A stretch of DNA of 64,000 nt from Przewalskia tangutica (Eukaryota; Streptophyta; Magnoliopsida; Solanales; Solanaceae), in the NCBI GenBank assembly GCA_029844215.1, contig CM056728.1:56707789-56771788 (forward strand). The letters are read 5' to 3'. Both the position numbers and the translations under genes were made by a program. Each line of letters begins with the position of its first letter. The stretch's first letter is position 1. Under the pieces are notes generated by a model, which was given only the letters and a program-made list of their open reading frames with translations, ran no database searches and was not told the origin of the DNA. Below are positions 22,616 through 35,162 of this stretch, in pieces.

Positions 22616-23075
22616 ATCCGATAGGCTCCCCATCGACCTACTCAAGAGCATACGCCACAACATTGGCCTTGGGTGGTACAGGATATCAACATCGTAATCC
22701 TTAAGCAACTCTAACCACCGTCTCGCCGTAAGTTCGGCTCCTCCGGTGAAGATATCGGAGGCTATTGTGGTGCGTATAAATATCCACATGAACCCATACA
22801 AATAGTGCCTCGGATCTTGGCGTGAATCACCGCGCGACTCCAAATCATGGGTGGGGTAGTTCCGCTCATGCTTCTTAAGCTGTCGGGATGCGTACGCTAT
22901 AACCTTGCCCTGATGCATCAACACACATCCCAACCCGATGCCTGACACATCACAATACACAACATAACCATCTGGACCCTCTGGAAGAGTAAGAACGGGG
23001 GCGGTCGTTAGTCTCTCTTTCAAGAATCGAAACCCTCGCCACAAGCATCGGTCCATCAAACTTAGCCGCTTCGAG
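22610..23075 (-). pseudogene. pol: RNase H domain of T6
   Basis: The frame 22610-23059 has LTLPEGPDGYVVYCDVSGIG, then VIAYASRQLKKHERNYPTHD, then the end of the domain with LLKDYDVDILYHP and SRSMGSLSDV. The first catalytic Asp (YCD) is present. The segment around the second and third acidic residues is scrambled by frame changes (EFSRGDSRQDPRHY-type reading in place of LAAVIHALKIWRHY). It removes the RNA strand during reverse transcription; this copy is inactive as read. Confidence 0.85.
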
Positions 23076-23990
23076 TCACCTAGTCAATGGTGCGTAGATA
23101 GAAGCAAACTTCTCTACGAACCGCGATAATAACTCGCAAGGCCCGAAATCGCGAACCTCAGCCGGAGTAGTAGGTTCAGGCCAAGTCCCGATCGCCTCGA
23201 TCTTGGCTGTATCCACTCGAATGCCATCAACCCCGACAATATGTCCAAGAAAAGCCACCGAAGTCAACCAAAACTCACATTTGGAAAACTTGGCGTATAG
23301 CTGGTCGGAGAAGCTGTCGGCCTGATCGCCAAATGCTCGCATGCTCTGCTCTGGCGAGAATAAACTAAGATATCATCAATGAACACTATCACAAACGTGT
23401 CCAAAAATGGTTTGAATACTCGGTTCATCAAATCCATGAATACGCGGAGCATTGGTCAACCAAAAGACATGACCACGAACTCATAATGCGTCTGGGTCCG
23501 GAATGCGATCCTAGGACATCCACCTCTCTGACTCGCACCTGAGGATAGCCTGATCGCAGATCATGCTGGGAGAAACATCTCGCGGCCTGCACGTGGTCGA
23601 ACAAATCATCAATCCTGGGAAGGGGTATTCGTTCTTAATGGTCACCTTGTTCACCGCTGTAATCAACACACATGCGCGGCGTCGTCCTTCTTCTTCACGA
23701 ACAATCTGGCGCTCCCGGGGAGAAACACTAGGCTTTGATGAAGCCCTTCTCCAAGAAATCTCTCGGTGGTCCTTCATTCTCTCAACTTCGGCGGTGCCAT
23801 TACGTATGGCGGAATGGAAATAGGTCAGTGTCCGCAACACATCTATACAAAACTCAATCTCCCTCTCGGGAGGATACGGGAGGTCGTCGGAAACACGTCG
23901 GGAACTCTCGACTCTGGGCGGCGAAAATCTGGTACCGCGACCTCGATTATCAAACACGAACGAGATGGTAGATATACCCTTCGCACCATC
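23076..23990 (-). pseudogene. pol: Reverse transcriptase of T6, frameshifted
   Basis: Pieces seen: REIEFCID (N-terminal edge, about 23840), NEYPFPGL, the catalytic strand FVIVFIDDILVYSR (23264-23452, the FIDD form of YxDD usual for gypsy elements), FSKCEFWL and VAFLGHIVG (23076-23342). The order is correct for gypsy RT on the minus strand. Three or more frame changes are present. Confidence 0.88.
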
Positions 23991-24345
23991 TTCCTAGCCT
24001 CGAGGTAAGAAATAAACCTACCGCCGGCGTACTGGTGTTCTCCCACTCAACAACCGGCTCTCAGAAGCTGGAACCGTACCACTCTCTCCCTGCAGTCTAC
24101 ATTGGCATAGCAAGAAGCTAGCCAATCCATACCCATGATCACATCGAAATCAGTCATGTCCAACTCTATCAAGTCGGCTGGGTCGACGACGCAAATGGTC
24201 ACCGGACAAGCCACATATACCCGCCGAGCTACCACCGAATCACCCGGTGGCGTAGCTACCTCGAAAGGGTCTATGGACTCGTGCTCTATCCCTATCCTAC
24301 TAGCAATAAGGGGATATATAGGTGAGTAGAACCGGATCTATCAAG
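23991..24345 (-). pseudogene. pol: Aspartic protease of T6
   Basis: The frame 24047-24235 contains VDPADLIELDMTDFDVIMGM followed by DWLASCYANVDC, the conserved second half of gypsy protease. The catalytic DTG/DSG region should lie near 24330 in the piece that reads ALIDPVLLTYI, already out of frame. It is inactive as read. Confidence 0.8.
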
Positions 24346-24720
24346 GCGTATACATCATAACGGCCCGATAAAGTACTGTGGCGACATCGGTGAGGCCTCA
24401 CGATCTGCCGGTGGACAAGGCATAAATGCGGTTCGAGGACCGCTCGGCTGGACCGCGCCACGACCTGCGCGACTGCTGGCCCATGAGTACCACGCCCTCG
24501 GCGAGTAATCGTAGGAGATGATGAACCGAAGCAGACCCGTAGTGAGCCTACCACCGCCCCGGTCGGACAAACTCGCATAATGACCTGCGGCCGCCATAAG
24601 TATAGCAAGATCCCGGAGTAGTACTACAGCTCCCTGAATGGAATCTACCACAACGGACACACTGAGCAGACCTCGATCGGTTAGCACCCTTGCTACCCTG
24701 GAAGTCCGAAGTCCTGGGGC
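24346..24720 (-). pseudogene. gag: Gag C-terminal part of T6 (nucleocapsid), left of T7
   Basis: Continuation of gag after the T7 insertion. The knuckle region is present but decayed (CGGRR/CEFVRPG-type readings in place of CYACGQQGH and CP). The TSD CCTGA at 24721-24725 marks the cut. Confidence 0.7.
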
Positions 24721-27671
24721 CCTGATGTCACGACCCGATTCCGGGCCCGTGACTGGTGCCTTACCCCGGGCACCCTAGTGATACAACATCAGAGTAATCA
24801 GCGGAACATAAAACGATACAAGACATATTATGAAATATGAAACAATAATCTGAGAAAAACTTGCCTTTCGGCATATATGTAAATAACAACTTTTTCAACA
24901 TGAGCAGTTTAATCCTTTTTACAAACCACGCTTGCACAAAGATTACTACGGACCTCTAAGAATGATATGACAACAATGGCGGGACGGGCCCCGCCAAACC
25001 CCGAATGTAAACACTTACTACGACGAGGACTATACCTGATAAGCCTCGAGAAACGGAGCTTCCCAAACGCTGTGACCACGAGAGCTAGGATCAACGGCGG
25101 TGTACCTCAACTGCGGCATGAACGCGGCCCACGAAGGTCGGTCTAACAGTGCAGTATGTGAAACTAAAAATATTGTAAATGAAATCATAATAGTCTATAA
25201 AGCAGGAGACATGTATGATAAGCAAACTACGATTCCTGACAAATAAGCAAATATGTCAAGTCGTGGACTCACGCTCAAAGTTATCACAATAAAACCGTGC
25301 GGGGCAAGTGCGAAGGCATAGCCGACTACTAAGACCCACGATACCAAAAATACCACAAAGCGTATCCGAGGTCTTTCTAGACCGCACCATGATCGAAGGC
25401 GGCCTCGCCCGCAATATCAATGCGCGCGTCTATCCTCGGAACTCTCGCACTCGCATAGGTCACACACGGACCGCATGAGGTATTCCTCGAATCATGGTCC
25501 TGCATCACCGAGGTATACCCGCATCGGCGGCTAACCCTCGGTATCCGCCTAGGCTCCGCGACCGCATAGTCTCAAAAGACCGCATAGTCTCAGCAGACCG
25601 CATAGGGAATCCCGCGTCGGGCTAAACACCGGAATGATCAATCTCGGAGCTACCGCACTCGCGTAGTCACGAGGACCGCATAGGCCGTAAAGACCCGCAT
25701 CAAGGGTGGCAAGCCCTCGGTATAATAAGTCAAAGGGTATGTGATACAATAATAGTACAGCGGGCTTAACGTTTAACAACGTAAGCACAACAAGAATGAC
25801 CCCTTACATCACGATCACACAAGATACTAACACACGTAGCATCCTAACATTTTCACTTATCACATCAACAAGAAAGTATTTACAAGGCTATCTCAAACCA
25901 AAGACAATCAAGTTATTCACACAAGGTACTTTAAGCTAACAAGTTCGGGTATCTACCCCAAAGTACTTCATACATTAAATCTTTTAAGAGATCCGTTGCT
26001 TTCACATAAGTCACACAATACGTAGTATAAAATAGAGTATTGTCTTTTAAATAAACTAAAACACTTACCTTTGTAAAATCAAGTAACAACATTATTTTCC
26101 AAACGTCCAAGTTTGCCTAATTTCAAATGTTCACGTTTCTTATTTTAGAAAGGTTTAGTGGTTCATAGCCTTATTCATTTAAGAATATAATTTCTTTTAA
26201 ACAATCTGAGAAACATAAGTCTTATATGTGAGTAGGATATTCTTGTTTATAACAATCTTATTACAAAGAACCATGATCTAGGAAATATCATTTTGTCTCA
26301 TCTTAGCTTACATGCGGATGGAAGTTGCTCGGGTTTTATTAATACTTAATTAATAAAAACATTTACCATTATTAACTTTGTGGTTTGTCGATACACATTC
26401 TGATTTCCGAAATCAGAAACATTCTTAAGCCGTTATACCTAACTCCCCATAAAGCTAGTATAACTCTTAAGTTTTCAAAAACCAAGTATTACTTCTTCTT
26501 TCAAAATGATTCAAAACTCTTTTGAAATACTTCAAGTTCTTTATTAACACATAACAAGCCAGTTATAGTTCAAATCAGTTACCTTTTAAAAACCACATGT
26601 ATTTTCTTACCAACATAAAGCCGTTATAACCAACTTCCCATAAAGCCGTTATAACACTTTATGTTTTACACCAATCAAATACATTTAGTACATGTACGTC
26701 TACCGTACTACATAGTTCACACATATCATGCTAGAAGAGATAGGAAGAGGTTCACATACCTCGCGACGAGTATCGACTAATAGCAAAACGCTCCAAGTAC
26801 TTCCAACTGTCGGCTACTCCTTAAGCCAAGTAGAACGCGCCACACGTAGTACTTCAACCTATAAGGCCACAAGGCGCTTATTAACATTTAGATCTCAACG
26901 TAGAACATTCTACCGAAAATTCGCGGCCTCCCCGCAATGACGTAAATCTCCTCATCTACCGAGGCCGGCTACCAAGCCAACCAGGGGGGGGTGGGGGGTT
27001 ATACGTCTAACCCTAACGGGTACAATTCTACACCACAGTACTACTACACAAGTCTCATGTCTGATTCGATTGATTCTTGAGCTTAAGTCAAAAGACATTG
27101 CCAACTAACCACGTTCAGTTCTATATATAGTATACTTCAACTATATATTCTAACAACATGTAATTTCCAATTACAATAGAGGGACAAGATATTTACCTCG
27201 ATAAGCCCATAATTATCCGAGTTTAATGTCGATCCTTAGCAAAGTTTCGCTCTACTCGGTGCTCCAACCCGCTCCAAACAACCCTTAGAAGTTCTAACCA
27301 ACTTCTACATAGTACTCCAACTAACTATGGAGGTTTTCCTTAGGGTTTCGGTTTTGTGGCTAAAGGAAGTATAATCGTATTTTCCGGGCTTTTGTATAAG
27401 TGTAACCTTGGGAATACTACAAGGTATTTGGGCCAGGTATTTGGACATTATCACAATACTAGGAGAGTATTTCTATACCACAAGAAGGGGTAGTATCCGA
27501 AATCAACTAGGCTAGGGGTACCCCACGCCAAGGCACCATGAGGGAGGGAGGCTCTGCCACAAGGCCACTCAAAGGGGAGGGTGTTGGACGAACACAACAC
27601 AAGAGAGGAGGGAGGATTTTAGGCTTGGAAGGTTTCATTTGTGGATGAAGAGTTCATCAACATAAGGGGGG

Positions 27672-27679
27672 TATTTATA
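27672..27679 (-). promoter_or_regulatory. LTR TATA box (T7 left LTR)
   Basis: Minus-strand TATAAATA followed by a C run. Confidence 0.6.
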
Positions 27680-27872
27680 GCAAAACCAAAGGCCAACCAA
27701 TGGCCAAGATCTAGCCAAGTGCAAGGCAAGTGTAAGGCCAAGATCAAGCCAAGTGCACCCTAACCCCTACTCCACAAAACATGGCACAAAACAAGCCACA
27801 AAACAAGGCCAAAACAAGGCACAAAACCATGAACCAATCGGCCAAGGCCAAGCCTCCTCTTTACCGTCCAAT

Positions 27873-27894
27873 GAGGGTGACAAGTGTCACCCTC
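27873..27894. promoter_or_regulatory. U3 palindrome (T7 left LTR)
   Basis: Arms GAGGGTGACA and TGTCACCCTC around AG. Confidence 0.55.
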
Positions 27895-28107
27895 CCGTTG
27901 GTCCAAAAATGTTTCGTCTCTCGGAAAAATCCGAAAAAAATTAAAAATGACATAGCCGGAAATTCCCCTACGAAAGCTGTGAAAACGTTTCGCCGAAAAA
28001 CGACTCTAATCGGGTGTTGTGTACAAAAATAATTCGGCCAAGCCTATTCTCAAGTTCGAAATTTCCTACGTCGTCCTGCGTGCATACTGCGGAAATACGG
28101 TATAACA

Positions 28108-28121
28108 TTCTCTCCTCCTTA
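28108..28121 (-). other. Polypurine tract of T7
   Basis: Minus-strand TAAGGAGGAGAGAA abutting the LTR start. Confidence 0.8.
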
Positions 28122-28700
28122 GAAACATTCGTCCGAATGTTCCTTCTAAGTCTCAAAACAAGCGTCGCCGATATAGTCTTCACTACTATACTTACGAGAA
28201 TCAATCCTGCCACACCTGGCCACAGAAACAACTTGCGCAAAAATGCTTACATCCAAGTCCACGAGGAAACACCTCTAATCATCACCACAAAACACTTCTC
28301 ACCGGGGTCTAAAATATACTTCCTTCGCACCTTCTCTTTACAAAAGAAATGATCACATCTATGCTCGCCATACATGCTCGCTTCTCTCTTTACTCGTCGT
28401 AGATACCGCTTTGTCACTTTGCCTGAGGCATTAACCTTCTCAGGCGACCCAACAAATGGTACCACTTTTGTCACTTTGTCGCGAGCCTTGCTCCGACGAC
28501 CCAACAAATGGTACCGGGCTGCTTGCGATCCCTGAGGATGTCGTACACTCGAACTCTTACCACATTCTGATACTGCTTCAGTTTCCAAAACTCGTCACAC
28601 CCTAACCGGGGTGGTACTTTCAAGAAGACCGACCGTCGGCACTGAACTCTGGCGTCGTTGCCGATTATCCGCGATTCCTCCGAGCTGCGAACTTCTTCTA
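28122..28700 (-). other. T7 3' untranslated region with private insertion
   Basis: Shared with T5 10503 onward except for about 140 extra bases at 28401-28541 that contain two similar copies of a unit ending in CCCAACAAATGGTACC. No gene is recognised. Confidence 0.65.
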
Positions 28701-29040
28701 GACAAGCTTCACTATCCACGGTCTGTGGAACAAGCTCGAACCAGTATGCGAACCTTGCCAACATCGAACCAATCGGCCGTGACTTACACTTCCGCCTACA
28801 AGGCTTCATAAGGCGATATCCGAACACGAAATGGTAGCTTAAACACTCCTTCAACAGGAGACAACAATTCTCGCAACTATCCGAAATCAAACAACGGCCC
28901 GGCGAATGCGATCGAGACTCACCGAGTTCCTAACCTGCACGTAAACTTTAGAAAACGAAAATAGCCACAACACGGGCTTCACTATCTGTCATAAGGTGAA
29001 GGTAGGCACCGTGCAGCCTTACAACCTTTCGGATAACTCA
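28700..29040 (-). pseudogene. Integrase remnant of T7
   Basis: Parallel to the T5 remnant: decayed WFDVG/VQLVG region near 28750, then the end of the IN core up to the junction with the module. Many frame changes; not functional. Confidence 0.65.
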
Positions 29041-29242
29041 ACACACCAGTAAACGGTCGATCAGAAGAACACGATGGGCTGCCCCCATCGGCCCGACCAC
29101 TGGTCGAACGCATCCACGAACTCGTATGCTGGTTAACTAAACTTGGGCCTAACACCCTCACAACCCTAACACAAGGCGGGACCACCAAAACCTGACCCCA
29201 CCGCCATACATGCCGCGGGTTGACCCGCAATCGTGGCCTCAA
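28982..29242 (-). pseudogene. Shared non-pol module ORF (T7 copy)
   Basis: An 86-codon frame with VVRVLGPSLVNQHTSSWMRS and a SGRADGGSPSC continuation, closely matching T5 and T4. Its last third runs into IN-derived sequence. No domain is recognised. Confidence 0.5.
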
Positions 29243-29645
29243 CCCGACCCGGCAACGCGCACAATACTAGCTCCCCGATCCGGAACAATCTCACCAATCA
29301 CGTTTCGAAAACCTAGCGGTCTTCTTAGCTCAACTACCCCCTTTCATTTCACACTACTTAGGGACCTATCCCAAACATAGCTCACGTGCACTATGTACTT
29401 CCGATAAGGGTCAAACATAACGCTACACCTTTTCCCGAGATGGCCTCACCTCTAAGGTCTTTACGTAAAAAGCTCTAAGGCTCACACCTTCTCTATCCCC
29501 CAAAATCTTACTCGGTTAAACAACCATGATCTAATCACGACTAACACACTGCTATCAGAACATAGCACTTAAGGTATACTCACCTTATCACACATACTGA
29601 TCTCTAGAGGGTTAAAGATATATCTATATCTACTGCTTCACTCCC
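29243..29645. other. Unassigned family-specific spacer (T7)
   Basis: Matches the same interval of T5. Nothing further is seen in it. Confidence 0.45.
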
Positions 29646-30410
29646 CTTAGTCGTTCTAATCAAACCGCCTGTAGGCTATGCGTGAGGAGATGACACACTA
29701 CCCACCGATCACGAAGGCTAAGTCCTCCTACAAGGACACTTTTCGACACGGACCACGGCGGTCATAGGTACAACAAGTACCAACAAAAAAACGACATTCC
29801 CCGGGACGACGTCTGTCACACTGTGAACCGGAAGTCCTGGAGTTCTGACCAACTCCTGCATACCCCGAACGTCCTGAACTCCGTGGAAGACCACTCTGCA
29901 CTGGCGGAGGTGCATAATCTAATCTGCTGGTGAGGCGACTCGCCTTGAAAGTTACCAAAGGACCCTGCTGCTCTGGCCCTCTTCTGCTGTCCTTTGTTAA
30001 CCCGTCGATCTCTATGTTTCTCGGCCTGGTGTGCATAAGCCCGTACACAGGCCATGCTCAAGCCTAACTGAAGAACTTACTCTTGCACAACCTTCTCGTT
30101 GATATTCATCAAGACTCGCGATACATCGGTATACTCTCTGGTAGCCAAATCCATAGCTAGTTATAGTGTCTCCTCTTTGCAATCCATATTCTCTGTTCCT
30201 GGTCGTGGAACTGAAGGTTCAAATATCATGGCGCAGATGGAAGCCGCCGCGTGCTAAACTTTCTTGGGGCTAGTGGCGTCGCGAAATCCCGAATGAAGCA
30301 TTACCCTAGGTAATGATTGGGCCTGTGCCCACGTAACCCTCTGAACTCTACTCGCAGCTCCCTCGGCTGCCTTGCCCTCCTGGGCCCGGGTTTGCCCTAC
30401 GCGGAGGCAT
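29646..30410 (-). pseudogene. gag: Shortened gag of T7
   Basis: Starts at the MPPRRANPGPGG-type N-terminus (start codon at 30410). The tail portion reads HRDRRVNKGQQKRARAAGSF (29816-30061) and a decayed knuckle RRRPGECRFFVGTC (29728-30048). It lacks the central capsid region, as in T5. Frameshifts throughout. Confidence 0.75.
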
Positions 30411-30517
30411 AACGATAAGGAAAGAAATACGTCGGAGGTGCAACTTACAACACGTTTCTAAGGCACGATCTCGAGTGAGAAGAATAGAAACCAATCCTAA
30501 ATATTCTATAGCCTCAC

Positions 30518-30551
30518 GATTATTGGTGTGGTGCACAACACACCGATAATC
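30518..30551 (-). ncRNA. Leader stem-loop with GTGCAC loop (T7)
   Basis: Arms GATTATCGGTGT and ACACCAATAATC pair at 11 of 12 positions; the loop includes GTGCAC. It lies about 45 bases inside the PBS. Confidence 0.6.
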
Positions 30552-30594
30552 AAGACTCTCGGATCGGATCTGTAGACCACTTTCAGGATTAATC

Positions 30595-30605
30595 GCTCGA
30601 TACCA
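30595..30605 (-). other. Primer-binding site of T7
   Basis: Minus-strand TGGTATCGAGC, one base short of the tRNA-Met match as in T5. Confidence 0.75.
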
Positions 30606-30609
30606 CTTT

Positions 30610-33600
30610 TGTCACGACCGATTCGGGCGGATCGGTGCCTACCGGGCACCCTAGTGATACAACATCAGTAATCGGGAACATAAAGCGATACAAGACATAT
30701 TATGAAATATGAAACAATAATCGAGAAAAACTTGCCTTTCGGCATATATGTAAATAACAACTTTTTCAACATGAGCAGTTTAATCCTTTTTACAAACCCC
30801 GCCACAAGTACTACGGACCTCTAAGAATGATATGACAACAATGGCGGGACGGGGCCGCCAAACCCACGAATGTAAACACTTACTACGACGAGGACTATAC
30901 GTGATAAGCCTCCGAGAAACGGAGCTTCCCAAGCAATGGCGTGACCACGAGAGCTAGGATCAACGGCGGTGTACCTCAACTGCGGCATGAACGCAGCCTT
31001 CAAGGAGGTCGATAACAACAGTGCAGTATGTGAAACTAAAAAATCACGTAAATGAAATCATAATAGTCTATAAAGCGGGAGACATGTATGATAAGCAAAC
31101 TACGATTCACAACAAATAAGCGATCATGTCAAGTCGTGGGACTCACGCCTCAAAGTTATCACAATAAAACCGTGCGGGGCAAGTGCGAAGGCATAGCCGA
31201 CTACTAAGACCCAGTACCAAAAATACCACAAAGCGTATCCGAGGTATTTCTAGACCGCACCATGATCGAAGGCGGCCACTCGCCCGCAATATCAATGTCG
31301 CGCGTCTATCCTCGAACTCTCGCGCTCGCATAGGTCACACACGGACCGCATGAGGTATTCCTCGAATCATGGTCCTGCATCGCCGAGGTATACCCGCGTC
31401 GAAGCGGCTAACCCTCGGTATCCGCCTAGGCTCCGCAACCCGCATAGTCTCAAAAGACCGCATAGTCTCAACAGACCGCATAAGGAATCCCCGCGTCGGG
31501 CTAAACACCGGAATGATCAATCACGGAGCTACCGCTCGCATAGTCACGAGGACCGCATAGGTCGTAAAGACCCGCATCAAGGGTGGCAAGCCCTCGGTAT
31601 AATAAGTCAAAGGGGTATGTGATACAATAACAGTACAACCGCTTAACGCTTAACAACGTAAGCACAACAAGAATGACCCCACATCACGATCACACAAGAT
31701 ACTAACACACGTAGCATCCTAACATTTTCACTTATCACATCAACAAGAAAGTATTTACAAGGCTATCTCAAACCAAAGACAATCAAGTTATTCACACAAG
31801 GTACTTTAAGCTAACAAGTTCGGGTATCTACCCGCAAAGTACTTCATACATTAAATCTTTTAAGAGATCCGTTGCTTTCACATAAGTCACACAATACCCG
31901 TAGTATAAAATAGTGGTTGTCTTTTAAATAAACCAAAACACTTACCTTTGTAAAATCAAGTAACAACATTATTTTCCAAACGCCCAAGTTTGCCTAATTT
32001 CAAATGTTCACGTTTCTTATTTTAGAAAGGTTTAGTGGTTCATAGCCTTATTCATTTAAGAATATAATTTCTTTTAAACAATCGAGAAACATAAGTCTTA
32101 TATGTGAGTAGGATATTCTTGTTTATAACAATCTTATTACAAAACCATGATCTAGGAAATATCATTTTGTCTCATCTTAGCTTCATGCAGATGGAAGTTT
32201 CTCTTGGTTTTATTAATACTTAATTAATCAAAACATTTCCCTTTATTAACGCCTTTGTGGTTTGTCGATACACATTCGATTTCCAAATCAAGTAAAACAT
32301 TCTTAAGCCGTTATACCTAACTCCCATAAAGCTAGTATAACTCTTAAGTTTTCAAAACCAAGTATTACTTCTTCTTTCAAAATGATTCAAAACTCTTTTG
32401 AAATACTTCAAGTTCTTTATTAACACATAACAAGCGATTATAGTTCAAATCGATTACCTTTTAAAAACCACATGTATTTTCTTACCAACATAAAGCCGTT
32501 ATAACCAACTTCCCATAAAGCCGTTATAACACTTTATGTTTTACACCAATCAAATACATTTAGTACGTACGCGTCCGTACTACATAGTTAACACATATCA
32601 TTCTAGAAGAGATAGGAAGAGGTTCACATACCTCGCGACGAGTATCGACTAATAGCAAAACGCTCCAAGTACTTCCAACCGTCGGCTACCCTTAAGCCAA
32701 GTAACGCGCCACGTAGTACTTCAACCTATAAGGCCACAAGGCGCTTATTAACATTTAGATCTCATCGTAGAACATTCTACCGAAAATTCGGCGACCTCAC
32801 AACAGCGTAAATCTCTCTCTCTGCAGGCGGCTACCAAGCCAACCAGGGGGGGGGGGGGTTTTACGTCTAACCCTAACGGGTAAAATTCTCCACCACGGTA
32901 CAAATACACAAGTCTCTGTCTGATTCGATTCGATTCTTGGGCTTAAGTCAAAAGACATTGCCAACTAACCACGTTGATTCTATATATAGTATACTTCAAC
33001 TATATATTCTAACAACATGTAATTTCCAATTACAATAGAGGACAAGATATTTACCTCGATAAGCCCATAATTATCCGAGTTTAATGTCGATCCTTAGCAA
33101 AGTTTCGCTCTACTCCGGTGCTCCAACCCGCTCCAAACAACCCTTAGAAGTTCTAACCAACTTCTACATAGTACTCAACTAACTATGGAGGTTTTCCTTG
33201 GGTTTCGGTTTTGTGGCTAAAGGAAGTATAATCGTATTTTACGGGCTTTTGTATAAGTGTAACCTTGGGAATACTACAAGGTATTTGGGCGAGTATTTGG
33301 ACATTATAACAATACTAGGAGAGTATTTCTATACCACAACAAGGGGTATTATATGAAAACAACTAGGCTAGGGGGGGGTACCCCACGGCGAGGCACCACA
33401 AAGGGGAGGGGGAGGCTCTCGGCCACAAGGCCACTCAAAGGGGAGGGGGTGTTGGTGAACACAACACAAGAGGAGGAAGGGATTTTAGGCTTGGAAGGTT
33501 TCATTTGTGGATGAAGAGTTCATCAACATAAGGGGGGGTATTTATAGCAAAACCAAAGGCCAACCAATGGCCAAGATCTAGCCAAGTGCAAGGCAAGTGT

Positions 33601-33972
33601 AAGGCCAAGATCAAGCCAAGTGCACCTAACCCTACTCCACAAAACATGGCACAAAACAAGCCACAAAACAAGGCCAAAACAAGGCACAAAACCATGAACC
33701 AATCGGCCAAGGCCAAGCCTCCTCTTTATCAGTCAATGAGGGTGACAAGTGTCACCCTCCCGCTGGTCCAAAAATGTTTCGTCTCTCGGAAAAATCCGCA
33801 TAAAAATTAAAAATGACATAGCGGAAATTCCCTACGAAAATTGTGAAAACGTTTAAAAAAACGACTCTAATCGGGTGTTGTGTACAAAAATAATTCGGCC
33901 AAGCCTATTCTCAAGTTCGAAATTTCCTACGTACGTCCCTGCGTACATACTCTGGAAATATGGGGTATAACA
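30610..33972 (-). repeat. T7 5' LTR (right)
   Basis: Starts next to the PBS and ends TGGGGTATAACA. TATA box 33539-33546, palindrome 33738-33759, donor-like sites 32625-32634 and 33051-33057. Differs from the left copy mainly by short losses at CAG/CTG and homopolymers. Confidence 0.95.
33539..33546 (-). promoter_or_regulatory. LTR TATA box (T7 right LTR, the 5' promoter)
   Basis: Minus-strand TATAAATA followed by a C run. As the 5' LTR copy it would drive T7 transcription. Confidence 0.6.
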
Positions 33973-33977
33973 CCTGA

Positions 33978-34968
33978 CCTGCCCCCGAATGCTCTGGCTG
34001 TACCGAAAACGATGTAGGAGTGCTCTGAGCTGGCTGTGGTGCAAATCTAGACTTCTGCTGATGTCGTCCACCCTGAGGGCTACCAAAAGAACCGGCCGTC
34101 TTGGCCTTCTTCTGCTGCTGATATCGGTCTACCCGTCGGTCTCTACGCTCCTCGCATCCAAGTGCATGAGCCTGCATACGGGTAATGTCCATGCCTGGCT
34201 GAAGAGACACACCCGCACAAGACTCGGCCATATAATCATCTAGCCCGGTGACGTAGCGGTGTACACGGTCCTCCATATCTGCTACCAGCGCAGGGACATA
34301 TCGAGCCAAAGAATCGAACTCGACATTGTACTCCCTAACTGTGCGCCCTCTCTGCCTCAGCAACAAAAATCTGTCGGCCCGTGCCCTCCTCATCTGCGGA
34401 GGCAAGAAGTGTGTGAGAAAAGCCTCCGAAAACTCATCCCATACTGCTGGAGGTGCATGCTCTCCCCGGGAAAGCTCCCACGAATCAAACCAATCGACTG
34501 CGGTATCACGCAGCCGATGCGAACCGGGCGTCACAGACTTCGGTCTCTCAAGCCTTGATCACCGCGTGATCCTCATGGCCCAGCGGATGAACTCCTGCGG
34601 ATCATCCTCAGGCCTCGACCCGTAGAACTCTGGCGGGCTACAACTCAGAAATCCGTAGCCTCAAACTGTCTGCCCTCGGGTGAACCACGGGTACCACTGG
34701 CTGGGTGAGCTGCTGCATCCAGCCTATCCTCATGTCTGGCCACAATCCTGGCCAATAACTGGGCCATCTCCTTGTACCCTAACTCCTCCGCCCCAGGCTG
34801 TGGGACAGGAGGTGCGGGTACTGTGGTCTCTGCTGGGGTCGGCGGCGTCATGGAACTCGCCGTCTCGGGTATAGACTGGGCCTGAGCCCTCGTAACTCTC
34901 GGTGTCCTACTAGCAGCTCCCTCGGCTGCCTTGCCCTTCTGGGCCCGGGTTGCCTTACGTGGAGGCAT
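33978..34968 (-). pseudogene. gag: Gag N-terminal and capsid part of T6, right of T7
   Basis: The start codon at 34968 opens MPPRKATRAQKGKAAEG and an Ala/Pro/Thr-rich linker, open to 34645. After a frameshift, capsid follows at 33978-34534 with FLTHFLPPQMRRARADRF, LRQRGRTVREYNVEFDSLAR, YVPALVADMEDRVHRYVTGL and a Gln/Ser-rich tail, until T7 cuts the frame. This matches the retrotransposon gag domain of plant chromoviruses, which builds the virus-like particle. Sequence quality here looks good: no CAG-to-CGA changes relative to T4. Confidence 0.92.
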
Positions 34969-35075
34969 AATCTATTCTGAGAAAGGAATACGTTAGAGGT
35001 CAGTGATAACACGACTCTAAAGCACGATCTCGAGTGAGAAGAATGAAACCAATCCTAAATATCTTATAGCCTCAC

Positions 35076-35107
35076 GATTATTGGTGTGGTGCCTGACACC
35101 GATAATC
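35076..35107 (-). ncRNA. Leader stem-loop, loop altered (T6)
   Basis: The stem is kept (GATTATCGGTGT with ACACCAATAATC), but the loop reads CAGGCACC and has lost the GTGCAC palindrome seen in T3, T5, T7 and T8. Confidence 0.5.
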
Positions 35108-35151
35108 AAGACTACTAGATACGATGCGTAGACACTTTCCGAGGATTAATC

Positions 35152-35162
35152 GCTCGATACCA
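35152..35162 (-). other. Primer-binding site of T6
   Basis: Minus-strand TGGTATCGAGC, CAG shortened to CG. Confidence 0.75.

Larger units (their letters stand above)
24726..28107 (-). repeat. T7 3' LTR (left)
   Basis: TGTCACGACCC to ACGGTATAACA, 3.4 kb, very similar to 30610-33972. TATA box 27672-27679, palindrome 27873-27894, donor-like sites 26753-26762 and 27193-27199, CCGCATAG zone about 25440-25720. Confidence 0.95.
24726..33972 (-). mobile_element. Non-autonomous chromovirus T7 inside T6 gag
   Basis: Complete structure with perfect TSD CCTGA (24721-24725 and 33973-33977). Left LTR is 24726-28107, right LTR 30610-33972, interior 28108-30609 (2.5 kb). The interior matches T5: the same shortened gag, the same non-pol module, and the same IN tail and 3' UTR, plus a private insertion at about 28401-28541. 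PR, RT and RNase H are absent. This is one of the youngest insertions in the window. Confidence 0.95.

Noticed and set aside
34259..34625. 99-codon plus-strand frames at 34259 and 34326
   Set aside because: Antisense of the well-preserved T6 capsid frame.
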